The notes: a model not told the origin generated them from the letters alone. A stretch of DNA of 64,000 bases from Cupriavidus alkaliphilus (GCF_900094595.1 NZ_FMAD01000007.1:186001-250000); one strand, 5' to 3'. Shown: positions 1 through 9,463, counted from the first letter of the stretch. Made by a program: numbers and translations.

Positions 1-425
1 GAGCGGAACTTGACCCATTCGAAGAAGCGCGCCGGGTCTTCCTTCAGCACGCCGTCGGCAATCAGGCGCTGCACCTCCAGCCAGGTGGTGTTGACGGTCT
101 CCCAGACCTCCGTGGTGAGCGAGCCGCGCACCGCGCGCGCGTTCTCGCGCGCCGCGCGCAGGCAGCTCATGATCGACGAGGCATTGGTCATGTCGCGCAC
201 CATGAAATCGATCACGTCGTCGCGCGACAGCAGGCCGTATTTGTGGTCGAACACCTCGGTCAGCTCCGAGATGTCCAGCATGGCCCACCAGCCCTGCTCG
301 GCGACTTCGGCCGATTGCGGCAGCAGCGAGGTCTGGTAGTTGACGTCTAGCATGCGCGCGGTATTCTCCGCGCGCTCGGTGTAGCGGGCCATCCAGAAGA
401 GGTGGTCGGCGGTGCGGCTCAGCAT
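1..425 (-). CDS. Alpha-E domain protein (DUF403), 3' part off window
   Basis: The frame starts at an ATG (423-425) preceded by GGGAGA and runs off the left edge, so only the N-terminal 141 residues are visible. It opens MLSRTADHLFWMARYTER, the signature start of the alpha-E (DUF403) family: all-helical proteins of about 310 residues with a biochemically undefined role. It lies 22 bp downstream of a circularly permuted ATP-grasp gene on the same strand. The two families are habitual partners, often with a transglutaminase-like protease third, and have been proposed to make or process a peptide. The pairing is seen here; any peptide function is inference. The missing C-terminus prevents judging integrity. 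Confidence 0.88.
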   Translation of the reverse strand, partial: MLSRTADHLFWMARYTERAENTARMLDVNYQTSLLPQSAEVAEQGWWAMLDISELTEVFDHKYGLLSRDDVIDFMVRDMTNASSIMSCLRAARENARAVRGSLTTEVWETVNTTWLEVQRLIADGVLKEDPARFFEWVKFR

Positions 426-447
426 GTGGGCTCTCCCGTATCGGCGT

Positions 448-1923
448 TCATCGTTCCAGCACCCAGGTGTCCTTGGTACCGCCACCCTGCGAGGAATTCA
501 CCACCAGCGAGCCCTCGCGCAGCGCCACGCGCGTCAGCCCGCCCGGTACCATGCGCACCTCCCTGCCCGACAACACGAACGGGCGCAGGTCGATATGGCG
601 CGGCGCGATGCCGGCCTCGACATAGGTCGGGCAGGTCGACAGCGCCAGCGTGGGCTGCGCGATGTACTGCTCGGGCCTGGCCCTGACCACCTCGCGGAAG
701 GCATCGATCTCGGCGCGCGTCGCCGCCGGGCCGACCAGCATGCCGTAGCCGCCGGCGCCGTGGGTTTCCTTGACCACCAGTTCGGCCATATGGTCCAGCA
801 CGTACTGCAGGTCGTCGGGGCGCCGGCATATGTAGGTCGGCACGTTGCTGAGGATCGCCTCTTCACCCAGGTAGAAGCGGATCATGTCCGGCACATACGG
901 ATAGATCGACTTGTCGTCGGCCACGCCGGTGCCGATGGCATTGCAGATGGTGACGTTGCCGGCGCGGTAGACCGACAGCAACCCCGCCGCGCCCAGCGCG
1001 GAATCGGGGCGGAACGCGAGCGGGTCGAGGAAATCGTCGTCGACGCGCCGGTAGATCACGTCGATACGCTGCGGCCCCTGCGTGGTGCGCATGAACAGGT
1101 GGTCGTCCTCGACGAAGAGGTCGCTGCCCTCGACCAGTTCCACCCCCATCTGCTGCGCCAGGAAGGCGTGCTCGAAGTACGCCGAGTTGTACATGCCCGG
1201 CGTCAGCACCACCACGGTAGGATCGGCGATGGCCTGCGGCGAGACCCCGCGCAGCATGTCGAGCAGCAGGTCGGGATAGTGCGCGACCGGGGCCACGCGG
1301 TTGCGCGCGAACAGGTCCGGGAACAGCCGCATCATCATCTTGCGGTTCTCGAGCATGTACGACACGCCCGACGGCACGCGCAGGTTGTCTTCCAGCACGT
1401 AGAACTCGCCCTCGCCGGCACGCACCACGTCGATGCCGGCGACATGCGCATAGACGTCGTGCGGCACGCTGACACCGAGCATCTCGGGCCGGTACTGGGC
1501 GTTGTTGTAGATCTGGTCGGGCGGGATCACGCCGGCGCGGATGATGTCCTGGCCGTGGTAGATGTCGTGGACGAAGCGGTTCAGCGCGGCCACGCGCTGG
1601 CGCAGGCCTTTTTCCAGCAGCGCCCATTCGCTCGCGGGGAAAATGCGCGGAACCACGTCGAACGGGATGGTGCGCTCGGTGCCGCTGTTGGCCTCGTCCT
1701 TGTCGCCGTAGACGGCAAAGGTGATGCCCACGCGCCGGAACACCAGGTCGGCCTCCGCGCGCTTGTTGGCCATCGTGCTTTCGGTCTGGCGCGCCAGCCA
1801 TTCGGCGAAATGCCGGTAGTGCGGGCGTACCGCCCCTTCAGGCAAGGCCTGTCCCGCGTGGATCAGCGCCAGCGCATTGTCCTCGCGCCAGTCCAGCATC
1901 TCGTCGAAGTACCGCGCCGCCAT
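448..1923 (-). CDS. Circularly permuted type 2 ATP-grasp protein
   Basis: This 491-residue protein belongs to the circularly permuted ATP-grasp family (formerly DUF404/DUF407). Members are predicted to form an amide bond by ATP-dependent carboxylate activation; their substrates are unknown. Supporting motifs are VLEDNLRVPSGVSYMLENR in the middle and VVKETHGAGGYGMLVGP toward the C-terminus, the latter resembling the nucleotide-binding Lys/Gly loop, followed by HIDLRPFVLSGREV. Length is normal for the family. The ATG at 1921-1923 follows GGAGGAG with good spacing. It is the first gene of a two-gene unit with the alpha-E protein. No transglutaminase or anchor protein is visible, but the operon continues off the left edge. 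Confidence 0.9.
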   Translation of the reverse strand: MAARYFDEMLDWREDNALALIHAGQALPEGAVRPHYRHFAEWLARQTESTMANKRAEADLVFRRVGITFAVYGDKDEANSGTERTIPFDVVPRIFPASEWALLEKGLRQRVAALNRFVHDIYHGQDIIRAGVIPPDQIYNNAQYRPEMLGVSVPHDVYAHVAGIDVVRAGEGEFYVLEDNLRVPSGVSYMLENRKMMMRLFPDLFARNRVAPVAHYPDLLLDMLRGVSPQAIADPTVVVLTPGMYNSAYFEHAFLAQQMGVELVEGSDLFVEDDHLFMRTTQGPQRIDVIYRRVDDDFLDPLAFRPDSALGAAGLLSVYRAGNVTICNAIGTGVADDKSIYPYVPDMIRFYLGEEAILSNVPTYICRRPDDLQYVLDHMAELVVKETHGAGGYGMLVGPAATRAEIDAFREVVRARPEQYIAQPTLALSTCPTYVEAGIAPRHIDLRPFVLSGREVRMVPGGLTRVALREGSLVVNSSQGGGTKDTWVLER

Positions 1924-2289
1924 AATGGCCGCTCCTCCATGTCGCGGGCGCCGAAGCCGGCGCGCGTTCGCGCCGCTGCCGGCCGCCCTGGTTGCCCTGG
2001 CTGTCTTGCCCTGCCGCGCGGCCGCGCCGGTGCGCGCAAGCCGCGGTGATGCCGTCGAGTCACTGGCCCTTCCAGCATACCCGTGCCGGCGAAAGCCGCA
2101 AGGTGGCGCGGCGGGCCGCCTGTGGCACCGTTCCCGCGCCGCACCGGCACCAAAGTCAGGCTAGCAAGATGCCTGCCAGCGCACGCAACCACGGCCGCCG
2201 ACAAGGCCGGCGGCGGTGGTTGCGATCCATGGAAAAAAATCGGGAGCTCGCCCCGGACCATGCCCCTCCGTGGGCAGGTCGGCGGCAGG
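1924..2289. other. Intergenic region, 366 bp
   Basis: No convincing gene lies here. It must hold the promoter of the ATP-grasp/alpha-E unit, whose Shine-Dalgarno is visible at about 1931-1938, and the 3' end of the gluconokinase transcript with the inverted repeat at 2184-2224. I found no clean -35/-10 pair. Open frames crossing it lack RBS and recognisable family features. Confidence 0.6.
2184..2224 (-). terminator. Stem-loop downstream of gntK
   Basis: Two 17-base arms (2184-2200 and 2208-2224) are complementary at 16 of 17 positions, with a 7-base loop. It begins 65 bases beyond the gluconokinase stop in the direction of transcription. There is no U-run after it on the minus strand, so it may stabilise the 3' end rather than be a true intrinsic terminator. 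Confidence 0.4.
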
Positions 2290-2796
2290 TTAGCGCGCCG
2301 CGCCGGCGCCCTGCCGCACCGTGGCCTGCAGGATGGTGTCGACCAGCGCCTCGGGTGGCTGGCGGATGTCGAGCGCCAGCGCGTCGCCGGGTTCTTCGAG
2401 CGTATCGAACTGGCTTTGCAGCAGCTCGGGGTTGAAGAAATGCTCGGTGCGCGCGGACAGGCGCTGGCCGATCAGCTCGGCATCCCCCCTCATGAAGACA
2501 AAGGTCACGCCGCCATCGGGCGGGGTCAGCCGGTCGCGGTAAGCCTGGCGCAGCGCCGAGCAGGTGAACACATGGGTGCGGCCCTCGGCCCGGGCGGTGT
2601 CGATGGCCGCGCGCATCGCGGCCAGCCAGGGCCAGCGGTCTTCGTCGGTCAGCGGGATGCCGGCGTGCATCTTGGCCCTGTTGGCGTCGCTGTGGAAGTC
2701 GTCGGCGTCATGGAAGCCGCAGCCCAGCCGCTGCGCCAGCAGCTGGCCCACCGTGGTCTTGCCGCTGCCGGAAACGCCCATCAGGATATAGATCAT
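2290..2796 (-). CDS. gntK: Gluconokinase
   Basis: The 168-residue product phosphorylates D-gluconate to 6-phosphogluconate (EC 2.7.1.12), the substrate of the dehydratase encoded just upstream. It begins MIYILMGVSGSGKTTVGQLL, a Walker A P-loop (GVSGSGKT) at residues 7-14. It continues with FHDADDFHSDANRAKM and GIPLTDEDRWPWL, both hallmarks of GntK/IdnK. Length is typical for this small kinase. The ATG at 2794-2796 was chosen because the P-loop should start within ten residues; an upstream in-frame extension is low-complexity. It lies 164 bp downstream of edd on the same strand, so the two form an Entner-Doudoroff feeder pair. A TATAGT element upstream suggests gntK may also have its own promoter. 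Confidence 0.93.
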   Translation of the reverse strand: MIYILMGVSGSGKTTVGQLLAQRLGCGFHDADDFHSDANRAKMHAGIPLTDEDRWPWLAAMRAAIDTARAEGRTHVFTCSALRQAYRDRLTPPDGGVTFVFMRGDAELIGQRLSARTEHFFNPELLQSQFDTLEEPGDALALDIRQPPEALVDTILQATVRQGAGAAR

Positions 2797-2960
2797 GTCT
2801 GCTCCGTCGGTCTTGGTATCGGATGGTGGTGCCATCCTTGTCGGTTGCCTGCCTGTCCCGGTCGGCCCCGCTGAACGCGGTTGCTGCCGATCCCAGGGAC
2901 GTCGCGGGGCGCTGTCGTCCCCGCGGGAAACTTCACTATAAAAATTGGCCTCTGACCGGG

Positions 2961-4853
2961 TTATTGTGCGACGGATCGCAGCGCGGCGGTATGGACGTCG
3001 CCACCGGCGGCTGCGGCATCCAGCTCGGACAGGTCGAGTGCGCTGCCGCCCTCTTCCGCGATCCGTGCGTGGCGCCGGAACAGGCCGAACAGGCCACGCC
3101 CCAGGCTGAACTGCGCGAACGGATCGGCAGGCGCGCGGGCCGGCGCGCGCGCCGCGAATTCGGCCTCGTCGCCCAGCCATTGCAGCGTACCGGCGACGGC
3201 GTCGACCCGGATGCGGTCGCCATCGCGCACACGCGCCAGCGCGCCGCCCGCCAGCGCCTCGGGGCCGACGTGGATCACCGCCGGCACCTTGCCGGAGGCG
3301 CCGGACATGCGTCCGTCGGTCACCAGCGCCACCTTGTGGCCGGCGTCCTGCAGCGCGCCCAGCACCGGGGTCAGCCGGTGCAGTTCCGGCATGCCGTTGG
3401 CATTCGGTCCCTGGAAACGCACCACCGCGACCAGGTCGCCGGCCAGCTCGCCGGCATCGAACGCCGCCTGCAGCGCCTCCTGCGAATCGAACACCCGCAC
3501 CGGGGCCTCGACCACGCGGTGCTCGGGCGCCACGGCCGAGACCTTGATCACGCCGCGGCCCAGGTTGCCCTGCATCAGCCGCAGGCCACCCTCGGCGGAG
3601 AACGGCGCGGCGGCGGTCGCCAACACCTGCGGGTCGCCGCTTCGCGCCGCGCCGTCGCGCCAGTGCAGCACGCCGTCCGTCATCACCGGCTCCTGCGCGT
3701 AACGGGCCAGGCCCGGGCCGGCCACGGTCTGCACGTCCTCGTGCAGCAGCCCGGCCTGCAGCAGCTCGCGGATCACGAAGCCGGCGCCGCCGGCGGCATG
3801 GAAGTGGTTCACATCGGCCGAGCCGTTGGGATAGACGCGCGCCAGCAGCGGCGTGATGCGCGACAGCAGGTCGAAATCGTTCCAGTCGATCACGATGCCC
3901 GCGGCGCGCGCCATCGCCACCAGATGGATGGTGTGGTTGGTGGAGCCGCCGGTGGCCAGCAGGCCGACCATGGCATTGGCGATGGCGCGTTCGTCGACGA
4001 TGCGCGCCAGCGGCAGGTAGCTGTCGCCGCGCGCGCGCAGCGCGATCGCGCGCTGCGCCGCCGCGGCCGTCAGCGCATCGCGCAAGCCGCTGTCGGGATG
4101 GACGAAGGCCGCGCCGGGCAGGTGCAGGCCCATGATTTCCATCAGGAACTGGTTACTGTTGGCGGTGCCGTAGAAGGTGCAGGTGCCGGCGCCGTGATAG
4201 GCCTGGCATTCGGCTTCCAGCAGCGCGTCGCGCCCGACCTGGCCGGTGGCGTAGAGCTGGCGCACACGCGCCTTTTCCTTGTTGGGCAGCCCGCTGGCCA
4301 TCGGGCCCGCCGGCACGAACACCATCGGCAGGTGGCCGAACTGCAGCGCGCCCATCAGCAGCCCGGGCACGATCTTGTCGCACACCCCCAGCATCAGCGC
4401 CGCATCGAAGGTGTTGTGCGACAGCGCCACCGCGGTGCCCATGGCAATCGCATCGCGCGAGAACAGCGACAGCTCCATGCCGGCGTTGCCCTGCGTGATG
4501 CCGTCGCACATGGCCGGCACACCGCCCGCCACCTGCGCCACCGCGCCGACCGCGCGCGCGGCCTCGCGGATCACGGCGGGATAGCGCTCGTAGGGCTGGT
4601 GCGCCGACAGCATGTCGTTGTACGCGGTGACGATGCCCAGGTTGGGCGCATGCTCGACACGCAGCTTCAGCTTGTCGCTGGCGGGCAGCGCGGCAAAGCC
4701 GTGCGCCAGGTTGGCGCAAGACATGCCACGCAGCGGCGCCAGTTCCGCCTGCGCACGCTCGCAGCGGGCAAGGTAGGCGGCACGGCTGGCGCGGCTGCGC
4801 GCAACGATGCGGGCGGTAACGGCCTGAAGCTCGGCGTGGACGGCGGAAGGCAT
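2961..4853 (-). CDS. edd: 6-Phosphogluconate dehydratase (Entner-Doudoroff)
   Basis: The 630-residue protein dehydrates 6-phosphogluconate to 2-keto-3-deoxy-6-phosphogluconate (EC 4.2.1.12). It belongs to the IlvD/Edd family of Fe-S dehydratases. Visible signatures are [18 protein letters not shown] near residue 90, [28 protein letters not shown] and [13 protein letters not shown]. The conserved cysteines of the second and third are expected cluster ligands. The reading frame extends 43 codons further upstream, but the ATG at 4851-4853 gives the normal N-terminus and leaves the operator and promoter outside the gene. Transcription is divergent from hexR, with a HexR-type palindrome between its -10 element and the start. 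eda is not in the window. Confidence 0.95.
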   Translation of the reverse strand: MPSAVHAELQAVTARIVARSRASRAAYLARCERAQAELAPLRGMSCANLAHGFAALPASDKLKLRVEHAPNLGIVTAYNDMLSAHQPYERYPAVIREAARAVGAVAQVAGGVPAMCDGITQGNAGMELSLFSRDAIAMGTAVALSHNTFDAALMLGVCDKIVPGLLMGALQFGHLPMVFVPAGPMASGLPNKEKARVRQLYATGQVGRDALLEAECQAYHGAGTCTFYGTANSNQFLMEIMGLHLPGAAFVHPDSGLRDALTAAAAQRAIALRARGDSYLPLARIVDERAIANAMVGLLATGGSTNHTIHLVAMARAAGIVIDWNDFDLLSRITPLLARVYPNGSADVNHFHAAGGAGFVIRELLQAGLLHEDVQTVAGPGLARYAQEPVMTDGVLHWRDGAARSGDPQVLATAAAPFSAEGGLRLMQGNLGRGVIKVSAVAPEHRVVEAPVRVFDSQEALQAAFDAGELAGDLVAVVRFQGPNANGMPELHRLTPVLGALQDAGHKVALVTDGRMSGASGKVPAVIHVGPEALAGGALARVRDGDRIRVDAVAGTLQWLGDEAEFAARAPARAPADPFAQFSLGRGLFGLFRRHARIAEEGGSALDLSELDAAAAGGDVHTAALRSVAQ

Positions 4854-4916
4854 GGCGATGACGGTCCTTGTGGGCGGAATGAGGCGGGGCGACGGGCGCC
4901 GCAGCGGCGCCGAAAA

Positions 4917-4933
4917 CTGTAGATTTTCTACAG
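4917..4933. promoter_or_regulatory. HexR operator 1 (edd side)
   Basis: A perfect palindrome, CTGTAGA-TTT-TCTACAG, resembling the known HexR consensus of TGTA/TACA half-sites. It lies just downstream of the edd -10 element, so bound regulator would block the start of edd transcription. It shares 6-base arms (TGTAGA...TCTACA) and a 3-base spacer with operator 2. Confidence 0.82.
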
Positions 4934-4943
4934 ATCGGGCGCC

Positions 4944-4971
4944 ATTATACCCAGCACCTGCCGCCCGTCGA
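4944..4971 (-). promoter_or_regulatory. edd promoter
   Basis: On the minus strand a perfect TATAAT (4944-4949) lies 16 bases from TCGACG (4966-4971), a 4/6 match to the -35 consensus. Initiation would fall near 4937, directly before the palindrome at 4917-4933. That geometry fits repression by HexR. Confidence 0.62.
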
Positions 4972-5068
4972 CCCATCCGCACGGAAAAATCACGCAGAAA
5001 ATGCCGTAATCAGGACAAACCCGGAGAGCCAGCCGGACCTCATTTCCGGCAAGATGCGGCGCCAATCA

Positions 5069-5085
5069 ATGTAGAATATCTACAT
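5069..5085. promoter_or_regulatory. HexR operator 2 (hexR side)
   Basis: A palindrome, ATGTAGA-ATA-TCTACAT, with the same arms and spacer as operator 1 and centred 152 bp from it. It ends 33 bases before the hexR start codon, which suggests autoregulation. Confidence 0.8.
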
Positions 5086-5118
5086 ATTCTTTCCACACCG
5101 ATACCGCCGCCTGCCGCC

Positions 5119-6063
5119 ATGCGCGACCGCATCCTTGCCGTCTACGACACCCTTCGTCCTTCAGAACGCCGCCTGGCCGACTATGTCGCCCGCCACGGCG
5201 CCGCCGTGATCCGGCTGTCGATGCCGGAACTGGCCGAGCGCGCCGGGGTATCGCAACCCACCATCGCGCGCTTCTGCGCGGCGCTGGGCTACGACGGCTT
5301 CCGCGAATTCAAGCTGCAGTTCGCGCAGAATCTCGGCGGCGGCACGCCCTTCGTGCACCAGGATGTCGCCGCCGACGACCGCCCGGCGGACATCGCCGGC
5401 AAGGTGTTCGACCGCACCATTGCCACGCTGATGAGCGTGCGCAACGCGCTGTCGGCCGACCAGATCGAGCATGGCATCCAGCTGCTCGCCGGCGCGCGCC
5501 GCATCGAGTTCTACGGCTGCGGCAACTCCGGCATCGTCGCGCTGGACCTGCAGCACAAGTTCTTCCGCCTGGGCATGCCGACCGTCGCCTATGCCGACCC
5601 GCACGTGTTCAGCATGTCGGCGGCGCTGCTGGCTCCGGGCGACGTGGCCGTGCTGGTCTCCAACAGCGGCCGCACCTGGGACATGCTGACCGCCGCCACG
5701 CTCGCGCGCAGCAGCGGCGCGAGCGTGCTGGCGCTGACCCACAGCGGCTCGCCGCTGGCCCGGCTGGCCGATGTCTGCGTGTTCTCGGACGTCGAGGAAG
5801 ACAGCGAGGTCTACACGCCGATGACCTCGCGCATCAGCCACCTGGTGCTGGGCGACGTGCTCGCCGCGGGCGTCGCGCTGGCGCGCGCGGACACCGTCGC
5901 GCCGCGCCTGCAGCGCGCCAAGGCGCATCTGCGCGAGCGGCGCATCGCCGGGGCCGAGCCGGCGCCGGCACGCAGCCGGGGCCGCACCGCCGCGGCCGAG
6001 CCCGCCCCGCCAGCCAACCCTGTGCCGCCCGCGGCGCGCCCCGGGCGCCGCAAGGCCGGTTGA
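5119..6063 (+). CDS. hexR: HexR-type regulator of central carbon metabolism (RpiR family)
   Basis: The 314-residue protein has an N-terminal RpiR-type helix-turn-helix (residues 1-80; MPELAERAGVSQPTIARFC is the recognition region). A SIS sugar-phosphate domain follows, about residues 110-265, with EFYGCGNSGIVALDLQHKF and VLVSNSGRTWDML. Known HexR proteins repress edd, zwf and eda and release DNA on binding KDPG. Divergence from edd and the two palindromes support this role. The start is the ATG at 5119; the open frame runs further upstream but would read through both operators. The last 45 residues are Ala/Pro/Arg-rich and absent from enteric HexR. Ligand identity is inferred from the family. 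Confidence 0.85.
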   Translation: MRDRILAVYDTLRPSERRLADYVARHGAAVIRLSMPELAERAGVSQPTIARFCAALGYDGFREFKLQFAQNLGGGTPFVHQDVAADDRPADIAGKVFDRTIATLMSVRNALSADQIEHGIQLLAGARRIEFYGCGNSGIVALDLQHKFFRLGMPTVAYADPHVFSMSAALLAPGDVAVLVSNSGRTWDMLTAATLARSSGASVLALTHSGSPLARLADVCVFSDVEEDSEVYTPMTSRISHLVLGDVLAAGVALARADTVAPRLQRAKAHLRERRIAGAEPAPARSRGRTAAAEPAPPANPVPPAARPGRRKAG

Positions 6064-6085
6064 CCGCCCGCGGCACGGGCGCGCC

Positions 6086-8518
6086 CTAGCGCGGCGCAGG
6101 CGGCCGTTCCCGCCAGTAGCGCGGCTCCGCCTGCCGGAACATCGACAGCGTGTAACCCGCGCGCGCGGTGTCCAGGGTTACCGCGCCGGTTTCGTCGGTG
6201 CGATAGCGCGGGATGCCCGCGCGGCCAAAGCGCTCCCAGACTTCGGCGCTCGGATGGCGATAGCGGTTGCCATAGCCCAGCTGGAACACCGCGGCCGCGG
6301 GCGCGACCGCCTCGATCCAGTCCGCGCCGGACGACGTGCCGCTGCCGTGATGCGCCACTACCAGCACGTCGGCGCGCAAAACCCCGGCCGGCAAGCGCCC
6401 GATCAACGCCCGCTCCTGCTCCAGGCCGATATCGCCGGTCAGCAGCAGGCTGTGCGCAGCGCTATCCACGCGCAGCACGCAACTGCGCGCATTGCTGGGG
6501 ATGGCGGCCTGCTGCGATTGCTCGGGAAGCGGGTGCAGCACGGCAAAGCGCACGCCGTCCCACTCCCATTGCTGTCCCGCGGCGCACGGGCTCCAGTCGG
6601 CTGGACCAGCCCCCGGATGGGGAGCTGCCAGCAGCGGGTGGCCGGCAGGCGCACCGGTGCTGCGTGCCGCCACGTCGACCGTCCCCGCAATGTCCGCGAC
6701 GCCGCCGGCATGGTCGATGTCTTCATGGCTGACCATCAGGTGGTCGAGCCGCGTCACCCCCTCGGCGCGCAATCGCGGCACCACCACCTGCGCGCCCGCG
6801 CTGGCGCCGGTGGCATAGCCCGGCCCGGTGTCGTACAGCAGGGCGTGCGAGCGCGTGCGCACCAGCACCGCCGTGCCCTGCCCGACGTCGAACATCACCG
6901 CGCGGAACTGGCCTTCGGCCACCGGCGGGCCGCGCGCCAGCAGCATCGGCAGCATCAGCAGCCCGCCATGCCGGCGCAGGCGCGCCGAAGCCACGGGCGC
7001 CACCAGCAGCGCCACGCCAAGCGCCGCCAGCAGCAACGCCACCGGCCCCGCGCTGGCGGCCTCCCACATCGCCCATGGCAGCAGGGAGAACCATTCCAGC
7101 ACGGCAGCCAGCACCACCATCGCCAAATGGGCGATCGCCATGACCGGCGCGGCCAGCCACAGCGGCAGCGCGGCGCCCAGCAGCGCCAGCGGCGTCACCA
7201 GCAGGCTGACCACGGGAATCGCCAGGGCATTGGCGAACGGCGACACCACCGAGACCTGGCCGAACAGCAACAGCGTCAGCGGCACCAGCCCCATGGTGAC
7301 GGCCCACTGGGTGCGCGCGCCCGCGGCAAGCGCTGCCCGCAGCCGTTGCCAGCGTCCTGCGGTCGCGGCGTCCCGTCCCGGCCGCGCAGCGAAGAAGATC
7401 ACCGCGACGGCACCGAAGGACAGCCAGAAGCCGGGCAGCATCGCCGCCCACGGATCCACCAGCAGCGCCACCAGCGCCGCCCACGCCAGCACTACCGACG
7501 CCGGCGGCGCGCGCGACCCCCATACCGCGACCGCCGCGACGCAGAGCATGGCGACGGTGCGCAGCGCCGGGATCTGCATGCCGGCCAGCATGCCGTAGCC
7601 CAGCGCCGTGGCCACCGCCATCACCAGCGCGGCTTGCCGGGCCGGCAGCCACAATGGCAGTGGCCGGCGCAGGCAGCGGCCGCAGCCGAACGAGTGGCGC
7701 CACAACAGTCCGGCAAGGGACGCGGCCATGCCGGCCACCATGGTGATATGCAGCCCGGAAATGGCGACCAGGTGGCTTACACCCGTGCGCCGGAACAACT
7801 GCCAGTCTTGCGCCTCGATGCCGCGCTGGTCACCGATCACCAGCGCAACCAGCACCGCGCCATAGCGCGCCCCGGCCGGCAGCGCGGCGCGCAGGTGATC
7901 GCGCACCGCGGCACGCCGGGCTTCGATGCGCCAGGCCAGCCGCTCGGAGGCGGCATCCTGCGGCGGACCCTGGGCGCGGCGCACGTATCCGGTCGCGCCA
8001 TAGCCTTGCGCCAGCAGCCAGTAGGCGTAATCGAAGCCGGACGGATTGGCGAGCCCGCGCGGGCGCCGCAGGCGCAGCGTCAGCGTGAAGCGTTGTCCCG
8101 GGCTCAACGCGGGGGGCGCGTCGCGCCAGTTGAGGATGACCCGGCCCGGCAACGGCGGGGCTGAACCGGCTGACTGCTCGACGGTGAACGCGAAGCGTGT
8201 GCCGGTGACAGTTTGGGTGGGCAGCCCGGAGACCACGCCGCGCACGTCAAGGTCGCGGGCTTCCAGCGCCACGGGCAGCCATTCGCGCAGGCGCAACTCG
8301 GCGCGCCAGGCGGCCCAGCAGAACGCAATGGCAAAGGCCAGCATCGCCAGCGCCAGGCCTTGCAGCATGGCAGGCAGGCGCCTGCCCCACCAGGCCATGC
8401 CGATGGCGCACAAGGCCAGCAGCGCGGCGCCCAGGCGCAGGCCGTGCGGCTGCGGCAGCGTCGACTGCTGCTGCAGGGTCCAGCATCCGGCCACGAATGC
8501 CACCACGAAGCGACGCAT
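6086..8518 (-). CDS. comEC: DNA internalisation protein ComEC/Rec2
   Basis: The 810-residue polytopic membrane protein is the predicted channel carrying single-stranded DNA across the inner membrane during transformation. Order of domains: short N-terminal membrane hairpin and DUF4131-like soluble domain (to about 210); the Competence domain with GVSHLVAISGLHITMVAGM and many hydrophobic helices (about 220-520); and a C-terminal metallo-beta-lactamase domain with MVSHEDIDHAGGVAD and VLVVAHHGSGTSS (about 540-800). Length is usual for proteobacterial ComEC. It is convergent with hexR, 22 bp apart, and no other competence gene is nearby. Integrity suggests function, but natural transformation is not implied by this gene alone. 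Confidence 0.92.
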   Translation of the reverse strand: MRRFVVAFVAGCWTLQQQSTLPQPHGLRLGAALLALCAIGMAWWGRRLPAMLQGLALAMLAFAIAFCWAAWRAELRLREWLPVALEARDLDVRGVVSGLPTQTVTGTRFAFTVEQSAGSAPPLPGRVILNWRDAPPALSPGQRFTLTLRLRRPRGLANPSGFDYAYWLLAQGYGATGYVRRAQGPPQDAASERLAWRIEARRAAVRDHLRAALPAGARYGAVLVALVIGDQRGIEAQDWQLFRRTGVSHLVAISGLHITMVAGMAASLAGLLWRHSFGCGRCLRRPLPLWLPARQAALVMAVATALGYGMLAGMQIPALRTVAMLCVAAVAVWGSRAPPASVVLAWAALVALLVDPWAAMLPGFWLSFGAVAVIFFAARPGRDAATAGRWQRLRAALAAGARTQWAVTMGLVPLTLLLFGQVSVVSPFANALAIPVVSLLVTPLALLGAALPLWLAAPVMAIAHLAMVVLAAVLEWFSLLPWAMWEAASAGPVALLLAALGVALLVAPVASARLRRHGGLLMLPMLLARGPPVAEGQFRAVMFDVGQGTAVLVRTRSHALLYDTGPGYATGASAGAQVVVPRLRAEGVTRLDHLMVSHEDIDHAGGVADIAGTVDVAARSTGAPAGHPLLAAPHPGAGPADWSPCAAGQQWEWDGVRFAVLHPLPEQSQQAAIPSNARSCVLRVDSAAHSLLLTGDIGLEQERALIGRLPAGVLRADVLVVAHHGSGTSSGADWIEAVAPAAAVFQLGYGNRYRHPSAEVWERFGRAGIPRYRTDETGAVTLDTARAGYTLSMFRQAEPRYWRERPPAPR

Positions 8519-8589
8519 GGCACCTCCTCCGTTGATCTTGCATTACCGGAGTTGTACCCGCGCGCAGGCGCGGCAAGCTTGTCAGCCTG

Positions 8590-9450
8590 TCAAGAAGGCG
8601 TGGAAGTTGTGTGACCGCCGGCGAGCGGAGGCGCCATGGTGTCGGCAAACGCCGCCAGGCGCGGCAGCGCCGCCACGGCATTGCGCCAGGTCGCCTGCGC
8701 CAGCGTCAGTGCGTCGATGCCGCGCAGCTCCGCCATCACGCGCGCCACCCCCGCCACCTCCGCCGGCGTGTTGCGCGCCTTGTGCTGTTCGCCGAACTGG
8801 TCGTCGGACAGCCACGCCGGCGCGATATCCGGCGCGTCGGTTTCCAGCACCAAGGCTTCCAGCGGCAGCTCCGTCGCCAGCCGGCGGATCTGGCGCGCGC
8901 GGCTGAAGGTGACATTGCCGCCAAAGCCCAGCTTCAGGCCCTGCTCGACGAAACGCCGCGCCTGTTCGTGGCTGCCGTTGAAGGCATGGGCGATGCCGCG
9001 TTTGACGCCCAGCTTGCGCAGTTGCGCGCCGACCTGGTCCTGCGACTTGCGCACATGCAGCAGCACCGGCAGGTCGAATTCGCGCGCGATCTTCAGTTGT
9101 TCGACGTAGAGCCAGGTCTGGTGGTCCGCATCCAGCCCCGCGACGAAGAAATCGAGCCCGATCTCGCCGATGCCGACGAAGCGCGGGTCGCCCATGCTGG
9201 CGGCGACCTGGCGCCGCAGCGTGTCCAGCTCGGGCTGGGCCGCGCCGGGCGAGCACAGCGGATGGATGCCCAGCGCGTAGACGCAGCGCGCGTCGCGCTG
9301 CGCCAGCGCGCGCACGGTGTCGAAGTTCCACGCGGCCACCGCCGGCACCACGATGCCGCGCACGTCGGCCGCCTCGGCCGCGTTCGCAACCTGCTCGCGG
9401 TCCGGGTCGAACTCGCCCGCGTCGAGGTGGCAATGGGTGTCGATCCACAT
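8590..9450 (-). CDS. TatD-family metal-dependent hydrolase (DNase)
   Basis: The 286-residue TIM-barrel amidohydrolase begins MWIDTHCHLDAGEFD, whose HCH motif binds metal. It continues with ALGIHPL, FVGIGEIGLDFF (metal glutamate), PVLLHVRKS and VLETDAPDIAP near the C-terminus, all TatD landmarks. Family members are 3'-5' exonucleases linked to DNA repair or turnover. The ATG at 9448-9450 was chosen because the family starts directly with the DxHxH strand; 38 extra upstream codons are low-complexity. It follows lolD by 13 bp on the same strand and probably belongs to the lol transcript. The paralogue (TatD, YcfH or YjjV) cannot be settled here; YcfH is likeliest because ycfH is the lol-adjacent type in enterics. 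Confidence 0.88.
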   Translation of the reverse strand: MWIDTHCHLDAGEFDPDREQVANAAEAADVRGIVVPAVAAWNFDTVRALAQRDARCVYALGIHPLCSPGAAQPELDTLRRQVAASMGDPRFVGIGEIGLDFFVAGLDADHQTWLYVEQLKIAREFDLPVLLHVRKSQDQVGAQLRKLGVKRGIAHAFNGSHEQARRFVEQGLKLGFGGNVTFSRARQIRRLATELPLEALVLETDAPDIAPAWLSDDQFGEQHKARNTPAEVAGVARVMAELRGIDALTLAQATWRNAVAALPRLAAFADTMAPPLAGGHTTSTPS

Positions 9451-9463
9451 GGCTGCGGCCGCT

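Noticed and set aside
2823..4922. 699-codon plus-strand frame opposite edd
   Set aside because: Antisense shadow rich in His, Gln and Arg; edd on the other strand is unmistakable.
6254..8164. 636-codon plus-strand frame opposite comEC
   Set aside because: Composition is His/Gln/Arg-rich low-complexity; comEC motifs are on the other strand.
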